From an uncultured Bacteroidota bacterium (lineage in GTDB: Bacteria > Bacteroidota > Bacteroidia > Flavobacteriales > Flavobacteriaceae), in NCBI GenBank assembly GCA_903920835.1, contig CAIXNQ010000211.1, positions 1 to 8,127 of the forward strand: DNA of 8,127 nucleotides, in the 5' to 3' direction. Positions 1 through 6,120 of the stretch are shown here, piece after piece. Position 1 is the first letter of the stretch, and each line of letters opens with the position of its first letter. The position numbers were made by a program, and so were the translations under genes. Under the pieces are notes generated by a model that worked only from the letters and a program-made list of their open reading frames with translations, made no database searches and had not been told where the DNA came from.

Positions 1-1410
1 CAAGATGTTGCCACTACTGGAGATTTTGTTGTTTATATGGAGAACACTGCAGATGCAACAAACACAAAAGCATTAACTTGGGATGCTGCAATAGCTACAA
101 TGACCCAAGTTAGTAGCTCATCAACTACAGTTCCGGCAGCTAATGGTACTTTTGATGTAACATTCCCTTCAGGCTCTTCTTTTAGTTATTCAGGAGGTGG
201 GCTATACATAGCATTTGATTATCAAAATTTAACTGGAGGTTTAGCTACAACCCCAAATGTAGCCTACTGTGATTCATCTTTGACTGGAGGAATTTTAGGT
301 GCAATGTCTGCAGACACAACTTTGCCAACCACTTTGACAGCATCTGCTTTTAGACCAGAAACAAGATTAGGAGTACCAGTTACTTGTTCAAAACCAAGTA
401 ATCAAAATGCAGTTACGACTTTAACTACTGCTGATTTATCATGGTTAAGTACAGGTAATACGGAATTGGAATGGGGTGATTTTAATTTTACACAAGGAGC
501 TGGAACAACACTTACTGGTTTGCAAAATTTTACCTCATTGTCTGGATTAATGCCAAGTTCTGTTTATGATTATTATGTAAGAACCGATTGTGGTGCTGGC
601 GATTTTAGTGCTTGGTCTGGGCCTTATGCATTTCACACTGTTTTTGAACCAATAACGCCAACATATAACACAGGTTTTGAACAAATAGAGTTTCCATATA
701 TAGGATGGGCTACTTCAGAAAGTGTGACGACTTCTTCTCCTTGGTTTATATTAGCAACTACAGCAGGAAGCGCTTTAGTTCAAGAAGGTGTTGGATCAGC
801 TGTTGCTTTAGCTAACACTACTGCCGCTTCTAACTCTTGGTTATTATCAAGAGGAGTTAACTTGATTGCTGGAGTACCTGTTACAATTACCTATTATGTT
901 AGAAATTATTTAGGAACTGGCGCTACTGGAAATGGAAAATATAAATTTACAGTAGGAACTGCACAAACAGTAGCTGCGCAAACAACAAATATAGTTGGTA
1001 ATACAGTTGTTTCAAGTACTACATTTACTTTAAAAACACATACATATACACCAACAACAACTGGTGTTTATTATTTTGGCTTTAATAATACCTCAGCACT
1101 AAACGCAAATACACAAGCTGTAATTGTTGATAATTTTACTGTTACACAAAACTTAAGAGCAAATCAATTTGAGGAAGATCAATTTTCTGTGAATCCAAAT
1201 CCTGCAAAAAATACGGTTACTGTTGCAAATTTCAACGGAACAATTTCAGCTATTGAATTATTTGACATTAACGGCAGAAGCGTTAAATCATTAACACTAG
1301 AAAATGTTAGTCAAAAAGATATTAATATTTCAGAATTATCTGCTGGAATTTATATGATGAAAATAGTTTCTGATAAAGGTTCTGTAACCAAAAAACTTAT
1401 CAAAGAATAA
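1..1410 (+). CDS. T9SS-sorted secreted beta-sandwich protein, 5' truncated
   Basis: The reading frame is open to the left edge (12 codons precede the first ATG at 37), so the true start lies outside the window; 469 residues are visible. In order, counting from the window edge: a beta-rich Ser/Thr/Gly module (about 1-125); a fibronectin-III-like module (about 129-213, with the YDYYVRTDCG and WSGPYAFHT strands typical of this fold); a jelly-roll, MAM/adhesin-like module (about 221-382, starting at FEQIEFPYIGWA and ending IVDNFTV); and a C-terminal type A T9SS sorting domain (about 395-469, FSVNPNPAKNTV, then LFDINGRSV, then LSAGIYMMKI and a basic KKLIKE tail). By family knowledge the last domain directs export across the outer membrane and is removed on the way. 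No catalytic domain is visible, so an enzymatic part, if any, lies upstream. Likely a surface adhesin or a multidomain secreted protein. A strong terminator follows. Confidence 0.9.
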   Translation, partial: QDVATTGDFVVYMENTADATNTKALTWDAAIATMTQVSSSSTTVPAANGTFDVTFPSGSSFSYSGGGLYIAFDYQNLTGGLATTPNVAYCDSSLTGGILGAMSADTTLPTTLTASAFRPETRLGVPVTCSKPSNQNAVTTLTTADLSWLSTGNTELEWGDFNFTQGAGTTLTGLQNFTSLSGLMPSSVYDYYVRTDCGAGDFSAWSGPYAFHTVFEPITPTYNTGFEQIEFPYIGWATSESVTTSSPWFILATTAGSALVQEGVGSAVALANTTAASNSWLLSRGVNLIAGVPVTITYYVRNYLGTGATGNGKYKFTVGTAQTVAAQTTNIVGNTVVSSTTFTLKTHTYTPTTTGVYYFGFNNTSALNANTQAVIVDNFTVTQNLRANQFEEDQFSVNPNPAKNTVTVANFNGTISAIELFDINGRSVKSLTLENVSQKDINISELSAGIYMMKIVSDKGSVTKKLIKE

Positions 1411-1430
1411 ACTTTATTTCATAATTATTT

Positions 1431-1462
1431 AAAAGGGTTGGCTTCGGTCAGCCCTTTTTTTT
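1431..1462 (+). terminator. Intrinsic terminator after the T9SS protein gene
   Basis: A 12-bp stem (1431-1442 with 1447-1458, including two G-U wobbles) closes a C(TTCG)G tetraloop, an unusually stable loop, and runs into eight T residues at 1455-1462. It begins 20 bp after the stop codon of the secreted protein gene and separates it from the downstream region. Confidence 0.93.
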
Positions 1463-1590
1463 GTAAAGATGAAATTTGATGGATGAAATATTATTTTAAA
1501 AAAAATGATGTTTCTAGAAAATTCCCTCTAATTTCATTAATAAATAAAATATTGAGCTATTATATTCTTCTTTTCCAAAAAGCCATTTAA

Positions 1591-1722
1591 AAGTTAAAAA
1601 ATCATATCGATGCCTATAAATATTACAAAAACACTTTTAGTTAAACAATTAAAGAAGCAGAAATTGCCACTCTAAAAACAAAAATCGAGGTCTATAAAGA
1701 GATTTATGGCGTTGGGAGGTAA
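1591..1722 (+). pseudogene. Possible degraded 3' end of a lost gene
   Basis: One plus-strand frame reads like coding sequence: KLKNHIDAYKYYKNTFS, a TAA stop at 1642-1644, then TIKEAEIATLKTKIEVYKEI followed by YGVGR and a final TAA at 1720-1722. The residue pattern is that of an amphipathic, charged helix, as in a coiled coil, and differs from the translation of ordinary AT-rich spacer. A further in-frame TAA at 1588 closes it upstream and there is no plausible start codon. I do not recognise the parent protein. The alternative is chance, since the frame is only 44 codons long. Confidence 0.25.
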
Positions 1723-1751
1723 AAATCGCCATTTAATCCCCAGCGTTTTTT
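1708..1751 (+). terminator. Weak hairpin plus T-run, possible relic terminator
   Basis: GGCGTTGGG (1708-1716) can pair with CCCAGCGTT (1739-1747) using three G-U wobbles, and six T residues (1746-1751) overlap the end of the stem. The loop is long (22 nt) and contains the stop codon of the possible gene relic. This fits a weak terminator left from a lost upstream gene, but the long loop makes it uncertain. Confidence 0.3.
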
Positions 1752-1758
1752 ACTTTTA
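1750..1758 (+). promoter_or_regulatory. Possible -7 promoter box of the MFS gene
   Basis: TTACTTTTA contains TAnnTTT, matching the Bacteroidota -7 consensus TAnnTTTG except for A in place of the final G. It lies 26 bp before the ATG at 1777, which would leave a leader of roughly 14 nt. The same 9-mer lies at nearly the same distance (27 bp) before the rel/spoT start. No convincing TTTG -33 element was found. Confidence 0.3.
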
Positions 1759-1776
1759 CAGACAATTAAAAACACT

Positions 1777-3000
1777 ATGTTTAAAAACGCATTTCGGCAA
1801 TATATCAATAACTACAAAGGGTTTTCGAGAGAAATTTGGATACTCACCTTCATAACTTTTATCAACCGTGCCGGCACGATGGTGCTGCCTTTTTTGTCAA
1901 AATATCTCAAAGAAGATTTACATTATTCCTACAGCCAAGTCGGTTGGATTATGGTTTGTTTTGGTCTTGGGTCGATGGTCGGCTCGTGGCTGGGCGGTAA
2001 ATTGTCTGACAATATTGGGTTCTATCGCATCATGATTTTTAGCCTTTTTACGAGCGGCATCCTTTTATTATTGATTCAATTTGTAAACTCTTTTGCTGGA
2101 CTTTGTTTCAGTATGTTTGTCTTGATGAGTATTGCCGATATGTTTAGACCGGCTATGTTTGTATCTATTGGGGCTTATGCTAAACCTGAAAATAGAACGC
2201 GCGCCTTAACCTTGGTGCGCCTTGCGGTGAATCTTGGTTTTGCTTCCGGACCCGCTTTGGGTGGTTTGCTAATTATGAGTATCGGCTATAAAGGACTTTT
2301 TTGGGTGGACGGGGCTACTTGCATCATAGCTATTTTGATTTTTAAATTTAAAGTAAAAGAACGAAAAGCCGAACGAAACAAAGTTGCTCTTGCCGAAAAC
2401 GAAGCAACACGAGAATCGGTTTTTAAAGACCATCCTTTTTGGATATTCTTGACTGCCTGTTTGATTACTGGCATATTATTTTTTCAGCTTTTCACGACCA
2501 TTCCGCTCTATCACAAAGAACAATTTAATTTAAACGAATTTCAAACCGGATTGCTGCTCACGATGAACGGAATTATGATTTTTTTCTTAGAAATGCCGAT
2601 TGTTAGTTTTATCGAAAGAAAAAAAATCAATAAAGTTAAGGTGGTCGGAACGGGTTGTTTCTTGATGGCGATTAGTCTTTATTTGATGCTCATTACGAGT
2701 TGGGTAAACATTTTAATAGTAATGATGGTGTTTATGACCTTTGCAGAGATGTTTACGTTTCCGTTTTCAAATTCTTTTGCATTATCTCGTGCGCCAAAAG
2801 GTCATGAAGGCAGATATATGGCAATCTTTACAATGAGTTTTAGTCTGGCGCATATTTTGAGTGCTAAAACGGGTATGTCGCTGATTGAAAATTTTGGATA
2901 TCAAACCAATTGGTTTTTTATGGGAACACTTGGCGTTGTCGGCACTTTGCTCTGTTTCTGGACTAATCGATTGGTAAAGTTGGAGCAAAAGAAGCTCTAA
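1777..3000 (+). CDS. MFS transporter, drug:H+ antiporter type (DHA1-like)
   Basis: This is an inner-membrane protein of 407 residues, a normal length for a 12-helix major facilitator. Hydrophobic segments lie at about 20-40, 55-73, 84-103, 108-130, 146-168, 173-190, then after a charged central loop (191-219) at about 221-245, 256-278, 288-308, 310-330, 347-368 and 378-397. The loop 2-3 signature (motif A) is visible as GGKLSDNIGFYR at 73-84, with Asp78. Helix 5 carries a motif C pattern, GFASGPALGG (154-163), which in this superfamily marks drug/proton antiporters rather than symporters. Asn30-Arg31 in helix 1 and Asp121 in helix 4 are candidate coupling residues. The substrate cannot be told from sequence; multidrug export is the family-level guess. 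It appears monocistronic, lying between a strong upstream terminator and a downstream repeat cluster. No Shine-Dalgarno sequence is present, only an A-rich leader. Confidence 0.9.
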   Translation: MFKNAFRQYINNYKGFSREIWILTFITFINRAGTMVLPFLSKYLKEDLHYSYSQVGWIMVCFGLGSMVGSWLGGKLSDNIGFYRIMIFSLFTSGILLLLIQFVNSFAGLCFSMFVLMSIADMFRPAMFVSIGAYAKPENRTRALTLVRLAVNLGFASGPALGGLLIMSIGYKGLFWVDGATCIIAILIFKFKVKERKAERNKVALAENEATRESVFKDHPFWIFLTACLITGILFFQLFTTIPLYHKEQFNLNEFQTGLLLTMNGIMIFFLEMPIVSFIERKKINKVKVVGTGCFLMAISLYLMLITSWVNILIVMMVFMTFAEMFTFPFSNSFALSRAPKGHEGRYMAIFTMSFSLAHILSAKTGMSLIENFGYQTNWFFMGTLGVVGTLLCFWTNRLVKLEQKKL

Positions 3001-3015
3001 ACTTCAGTTCGATTG
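2994..3015 (+). repeat. 22-bp imperfect direct repeat, left copy
   Basis: This copy starts in the last codons of the MFS gene, spans its TAA stop, and matches 3245-3266 at 19 of 22 positions, with the core AAACTTCAGTTC identical (2999-3010 and 3250-3261). The two copies are 251 bp apart and bracket the inverted-repeat cluster. They could be an old duplicated insertion site, or two members of a dispersed repeat. Confidence 0.7.
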
Positions 3016-3025
3016 TTAATTTTAA

Positions 3026-3108
3026 GCCACAGATTAGCACAGATTTTAAATTTATAATTTGCGAATTTGCGGTAATTTTATTTATAAATAAATTCGTGAA
3101 TTCGTGGC
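3026..3108. repeat. Intergenic repeat unit 1 (GCCACAGATTAG...ATTCGTGGC)
   Basis: The unit opens with GCCACAGATTAGCACAGATT (3026-3045) and closes with AATTCGTGAATTCGTGGC (3091-3108), which contains a tandem ATTCGTG sub-repeat. Only the outer GCCAC and GTGGC are complementary within the unit. Its right end (3100-3108) forms a perfect 9-bp inverted repeat with GCCACGAAT at 3123-3131, across a loop of 14 nt. It is followed by AAAAAAAAG, as is unit 3. No protein is encoded. Confidence 0.8.
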
Positions 3109-3122
3109 AAAAAAAAGTAACC

Positions 3123-3140
3123 GCCACGAATGCACAAATT
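3123..3140. repeat. Intergenic repeat fragment (GCCACGAATGCACAAATT)
   Basis: This looks like a left end of the same repeat type (GCCAC followed by a short A/T-rich word repeated with CAC: CACGAATG, then CACAAATT) with no matching right end of its own. It pairs with the right end of unit 1 (3100-3108). It may be a truncated copy, or one arm of a hairpin formed where two units meet. Confidence 0.6.
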
Positions 3141-3157
3141 GAAATCAATTTAAGTTA

Positions 3158-3222
3158 GCCACAGATTACACAGATTAGCACAGATTTTTTATTTAATCCT
3201 TATAAACTTTTTAATCTGTGGC
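3158..3222. repeat. Intergenic repeat unit 3 with perfect 11-bp terminal inverted repeats
   Basis: GCCACAGATTA (3158-3168) and TAATCTGTGGC (3212-3222) are perfect inverted repeats enclosing 43 bp. The left end contains three tandem CACAGATT words (3160-3187). The right end is followed by eight A and a G, so GTGGCAAAAAAAAG occurs identically at 3104-3117 and 3218-3231. The T-run is on the wrong side for a plus-strand terminator, so I read this as a REP/MITE-like intergenic element and not a terminator. The 65-bp length is far too short for a transposase. Confidence 0.85.
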
Positions 3223-3244
3223 AAAAAAAAGCAATAAATTGTTT

Positions 3245-3266
3245 GCTCAAAACTTCAGTTCAATCG
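3245..3266 (+). repeat. 22-bp imperfect direct repeat, right copy
   Basis: This matches 2994-3015 at 19 of 22 positions and closes the repeat cluster on its right side. A small palindrome overlaps its end: AGTTC-AATC-GAACT at 3257-3270. From here to the rel/spoT start the sequence is AT-rich and probably holds that gene's promoter. Confidence 0.7.
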
Positions 3267-3324
3267 AACTCAGGTTATATATAAATTTATTTTTTGGCAT
3301 TGTTTTCTTTTTCAAATATAATAG

Positions 3325-3333
3325 TTACTTTTA
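3325..3333 (+). promoter_or_regulatory. Possible -7 promoter box of the (p)ppGpp synthetase gene
   Basis: TTACTTTTA is identical to the box in front of the MFS gene and lies 27 bp before the ATG at 3353. It fits TAnnTTT of the Bacteroidota -7 consensus but lacks the final G. TTG triplets at 3294-3296 and 3300-3302 are candidate -33 elements, but their spacers (29 and 23 bp) are longer than the usual 19 or so. Confidence 0.35.
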
Positions 3334-3352
3334 GGATCTAAATTTTACTATT

Positions 3353-5572
3353 ATGGCAGAAATTGATTTAGAACAGGAAAACAAGGCAATTGCACATGAA
3401 TATAAAGAATTGCTGCGAATTAGCTATCAAACGCTCTCCACCGAAGACAAGAAATTAATTCGTAAAGCTTTTGATGTTGCTGTTGAAGCCCATAAAGACC
3501 AAAGACGTAAATCGGGAGAAGCCTATATTTTTCACCCCATCGGTGTTGCTAAAATCGTGGCTTCAGAAATAGGTTTGGGTGCTACCGGAATTGCAGCTGC
3601 CTTGATGCACGACGTTGTTGAAGATTCAGACATTACTATTGAAGATATTGAGCGAATGTTTAACCCCAAAGTGGCTCAATTAGTAGCTGGGTTAACCAAG
3701 ATTTCGCAGGTTAAAAAAGACATGAACATCTCGATGCAAGCCGAGAATTTCAGAAAAATGTTGCTTACGCTGAATGATGATGTTCGCGTAATATTAATCA
3801 AACTGGCAGACCGATTGCACAATATGCAAACCATGGACTCGATGCCTGATTATAAACAAACCAAAATTGCCTCAGAGACTTTATATATCTATGCTCCCCT
3901 AGCCCACCGTTTGGGTTTATATAACATTAAAACCAAACTCGAAGATTTAGGATTAAAATATACAGAACCCGCAGTTTATAATGATATTGTTAGCAAAATA
4001 AAAGAAACCAAAGAAGAACAAGATGCTTATATCTCGTCGATTTCTGAAGTGTTGAAAAAATCATTGAACGATGAGAAAGTAGAATATCACATCAAAGGAA
4101 GACCCAAATCAATTTATTCCATCAGAAGAAAAATGCTAGCGCAAAGCGTGACTTTTGATGAAGTTTATGACAAGTTTGCCCTTAGAATTGTTTATAAATC
4201 CTCGCTTCATGACGAAAAATTCATTGCTTGGAAAATCTATTCTATTGTTACCGATCATTATCGCCCAAGTCCAAGCCGTTTGCGCGACTGGATTTCCTCA
4301 CCGAAATCTACAGGATATGAAGCACTGCACATTACGGTTATGGGACCTAAAGGGCGTTGGGTAGAAATTCAAGTGCGCAGCGAACGTATGGACGAAATTG
4401 CCGAAAAGGGCTATGCTGCACACTACAAATACAAACAAGGAGGTACGGAAGAAAGTGGTCTTGACGTTTGGCTCAATCTATTGAAAGAAGCCTTAGAAAA
4501 TTCTGAACGAAATGCCGTTGATTTTGTTGAAGATTTTAAAATGAATTTATATTCAAAAGAAATTTATGTCTTTACGCCCAAAGGCGAAATAAAATCACTC
4601 CCAAAAGGCGCAACCTCTTTAGATTTCTCGTTCAGCATTCACTCAGAAATTGGTATAAAAACCAGAGGGACGAGAGTTAACGGAAAATTAGTTCCTTTGA
4701 ATTATGTGTTGAAAAGTGGGGATCAAGTCGAGGTGATCACTTCGCCCAATCAAAAACCGACCGTAAACTGGCTGGATTATGTTACTACATCTAGAGCCAA
4801 AAACAAAATCAGAAATGTTTTAAATGAAGATACCAAAAAAATTGCAGAAGAAGGAAAAGAACTGCTTACCAGAAAATTAAAACATTTAAAAATCACGCTA
4901 AGCGAAGAGGTTATTAATGAATTAGTCAATTTTTTCAGACTAAAAACCAGTTTAGATTTGTTTTATCGCTTTGGGATTGGTGCTATTGACAACCAACAAT
5001 TAAAAGATTTTGCCGCTCAAAAAAGTAATACGTTAATCAATTTTTTCAAGAACAAAATACGTCGTTCGCCCAACACTGCCGATGAAGATATTCACCGACC
5101 CGTCATAAACACCAACTTTGACATGCTTGTTTTTGGAACAGAATATGACAAATTAGATTATAAATTTTCTACGTGTTGCAACCCTATTCCTGGCGACGAG
5201 GTTTTTGGATTTATCACCATAAATGAAGGCATAAAAGTTCACAAAAAAGATTGCCCGAACGCCATTGCACTTCAATCGAATTATGCTTACAGAATCATGC
5301 CAGCCAAATGGATTGACTCGAGCCAGCAAGAGTTTAAAGCAATTTTAAACATTACCGGAATGGATACTCTGGGGCTAACTAACGAACTTACAAAAGTGAT
5401 TTCGAATGATATGAACGTTAATATTCAAAGCATATCATTGAGCGGTGAAGCAGGAATTTTTAACGGAAAACTGGCTGTTATTGTTCAAAATAATACGATT
5501 TTGAAAAGACTAATTGAGAATATTAAAAAAATTGACGGCATTGACAAAGTGACCAGGGTTTATAAAAACTAG
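3353..5572 (+). CDS. Bifunctional (p)ppGpp synthetase/hydrolase (Rel/SpoT family)
   Basis: The enzyme transfers pyrophosphate from ATP to GDP/GTP to make the stringent-response alarmone and also hydrolyses it. It has 739 residues, the normal long RSH length. The order is: HD hydrolase domain (about 40-190) with His61, His86-Asp87 (LMHDVVED) and Asp153 (LADRLHN) all present; synthetase domain (about 245-360) with GRPKS at 249, Asp273, GYEALH at 321 and Glu338 (EIQVR); TGS domain (about 401-465, IYVFTPKGEIKSLPKGAT); a helical region; a conserved-cysteine/zinc-finger domain (Cys608, Cys609, His630, Cys634); and a C-terminal ACT/RRM domain (about 660-739). The metal-preference motif reads RLRD (309-312), basic like the RxKD of bifunctional enzymes and unlike the acidic ExDD of synthetase-only RelA. 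Both catalytic sites look intact. The ATG at 3353 is the first in frame after the promoter region. fur and purA follow; the symbol is left blank because rel and spoT are both used for such enzymes. Confidence 0.96.
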   Translation: MAEIDLEQENKAIAHEYKELLRISYQTLSTEDKKLIRKAFDVAVEAHKDQRRKSGEAYIFHPIGVAKIVASEIGLGATGIAAALMHDVVEDSDITIEDIERMFNPKVAQLVAGLTKISQVKKDMNISMQAENFRKMLLTLNDDVRVILIKLADRLHNMQTMDSMPDYKQTKIASETLYIYAPLAHRLGLYNIKTKLEDLGLKYTEPAVYNDIVSKIKETKEEQDAYISSISEVLKKSLNDEKVEYHIKGRPKSIYSIRRKMLAQSVTFDEVYDKFALRIVYKSSLHDEKFIAWKIYSIVTDHYRPSPSRLRDWISSPKSTGYEALHITVMGPKGRWVEIQVRSERMDEIAEKGYAAHYKYKQGGTEESGLDVWLNLLKEALENSERNAVDFVEDFKMNLYSKEIYVFTPKGEIKSLPKGATSLDFSFSIHSEIGIKTRGTRVNGKLVPLNYVLKSGDQVEVITSPNQKPTVNWLDYVTTSRAKNKIRNVLNEDTKKIAEEGKELLTRKLKHLKITLSEEVINELVNFFRLKTSLDLFYRFGIGAIDNQQLKDFAAQKSNTLINFFKNKIRRSPNTADEDIHRPVINTNFDMLVFGTEYDKLDYKFSTCCNPIPGDEVFGFITINEGIKVHKKDCPNAIALQSNYAYRIMPAKWIDSSQQEFKAILNITGMDTLGLTNELTKVISNDMNVNIQSISLSGEAGIFNGKLAVIVQNNTILKRLIENIKKIDGIDKVTRVYKN

Positions 5573-5594
5573 ACCTAATTGAACTTTAGACCCA

Positions 5595-5613
5595 AAATAA
5601 TAATTTATTAATT
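5595..5613. promoter_or_regulatory. AT-rich palindrome, possible Fur autoregulatory operator
   Basis: TAATAA-T-TTATTA (5598-5610) is a perfect 6-1-6 inverted repeat, extending to 9-1-9 with one mismatched pair (5595-5613). Its dyad form resembles the 7-1-7 layout of Fur/PerR boxes, and it lies 8 bp upstream of the -7 element of fur, where a bound repressor would block polymerase. The region is very AT-rich, so chance is a serious alternative. Confidence 0.3.
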
Positions 5614-5621
5614 TAAAAAAT

Positions 5622-5629
5622 TATCTTTG
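5622..5629 (+). promoter_or_regulatory. Bacteroidota -7 promoter box of fur
   Basis: TATCTTTG matches the TAnnTTTG consensus at every fixed position. It ends only 6 bp before the ATG at 5636, which places transcription initiation on or next to the start codon, so the mRNA would be leaderless or nearly so. No TTTG -33 element stands at the usual distance; that region is occupied by an AT-rich palindrome. The box also shows that the in-frame TTG at 5627 is promoter sequence and not the start codon. Confidence 0.65.
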
Positions 5630-5635
5630 CGAACT

Positions 5636-6091
5636 ATGACGCACATTACCACTGACAAGAATAATCATCAAGATATTGTGAAAAATGTTTTTACGCTATA
5701 TCTCGAAAAAAAAGGACATCGAAAAACGCCTGAACGATATGCCATTCTTCAGGAAATCTATAATAGCGAAGATCATTTTGATATCGAAAATTTGTATGTC
5801 AAAATGAAAAACAAAAATTATAGAGTTAGTCGTGCAACGCTCTACAACACCATCGAACTTTTGATGGATTGTGCTTTGGTTCGCAAACATCAATTTGGTC
5901 AAAACCAAGCGCACTACGAAAAATCCTATTTTGACAAGCAACACGACCATATAATAATGACCGATTCGGGCGAAGTAATAGAATTTTGCGACCCGAGAAT
6001 TCAGAATATTAAACAAACAATTGAAGATATTTTTGGCATTGAAATACACAATCACTCACTTTATTTTTATGCCAACAAAAAGCAGGAATAA
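5636..6091 (+). CDS. fur: Fur-family metal-responsive transcriptional repressor
   Basis: The protein has 151 residues from the ATG at 5636. An in-frame TTG at 5627 would add three residues but lies inside the -7 box, so I reject it. The N-terminal winged helix spans about 12-90 (GHRKTPERYAILQEIY at 27-42; recognition-helix region YRVSRATLYNTIELL at 62-76). The dimerisation/metal domain spans about 91-145, with candidate metal ligands His47, Glu95, His103, Asp104, His105, Glu116 and His140 (QHDHII, VIEF and HNHSLYFY match canonical Fur). Both CxxC structural-zinc motifs are absent: the first is replaced by Met108 and Ser111, and the C-terminus has no cysteine. Only Cys79 and Cys118 remain. Fur is the best subfamily fit, with PerR or Zur less likely; the inducing metal is inferred. 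purA starts 29 bp downstream, suggesting co-transcription. Confidence 0.88.
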   Translation: MTHITTDKNNHQDIVKNVFTLYLEKKGHRKTPERYAILQEIYNSEDHFDIENLYVKMKNKNYRVSRATLYNTIELLMDCALVRKHQFGQNQAHYEKSYFDKQHDHIIMTDSGEVIEFCDPRIQNIKQTIEDIFGIEIHNHSLYFYANKKQE

Positions 6092-6120
6092 ATATTAAAA
6101 ACAACACAACAAACTAAAAA

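Larger units (their letters stand above)
1463..1776. other. Gene-poor intergenic region
   Basis: This stretch of about 310 bp has no intact open reading frame. The first part (1463-1590) is low-complexity AT-rich DNA in which I see nothing. The second part holds a possible gene relic (1591-1722), a weak hairpin with a T-run (1708-1751) and a possible promoter box (1750-1758); each has its own entry. Confidence 0.7.

Noticed and set aside
2286..3148. Three minus-strand open frames (2286-2474, 2782-2988, 2963-3148) opposite the MFS gene and the repeat region
   Set aside because: They are short, have no promoter or start context, and lie opposite a clear gene or over the intergenic repeats.
3158..3222. 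Repeat unit 3 as an intrinsic terminator for the MFS gene
   Set aside because: The 11-bp stem is followed by A8 on the plus strand, not T8, and the loop is 43 nt; on the minus strand the T-run would come before the stem.
3026..3222. Repeats as a CRISPR array
   Set aside because: The units differ in length and inner sequence, end in inverted and not direct repeats, and there are no regular spacers or cas genes.
5577..5588. AATTGAACTTTA as a third copy, inverted, of the AAACTTCAGTTC repeat
   Set aside because: Only about 8 bases match in the reverse orientation, which is expected by chance in AT-rich sequence.
5627..5635. TTG start giving a Fur protein three residues longer
   Set aside because: The TTG is part of the TATCTTTG promoter box, and an ATG follows 9 bp later, giving an ordinary Fur N-terminus.
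5696..6055. 119-residue minus-strand open frame opposite fur
   Set aside because: It is a shadow of the fur reading frame; the plus-strand product is a clear Fur homologue.
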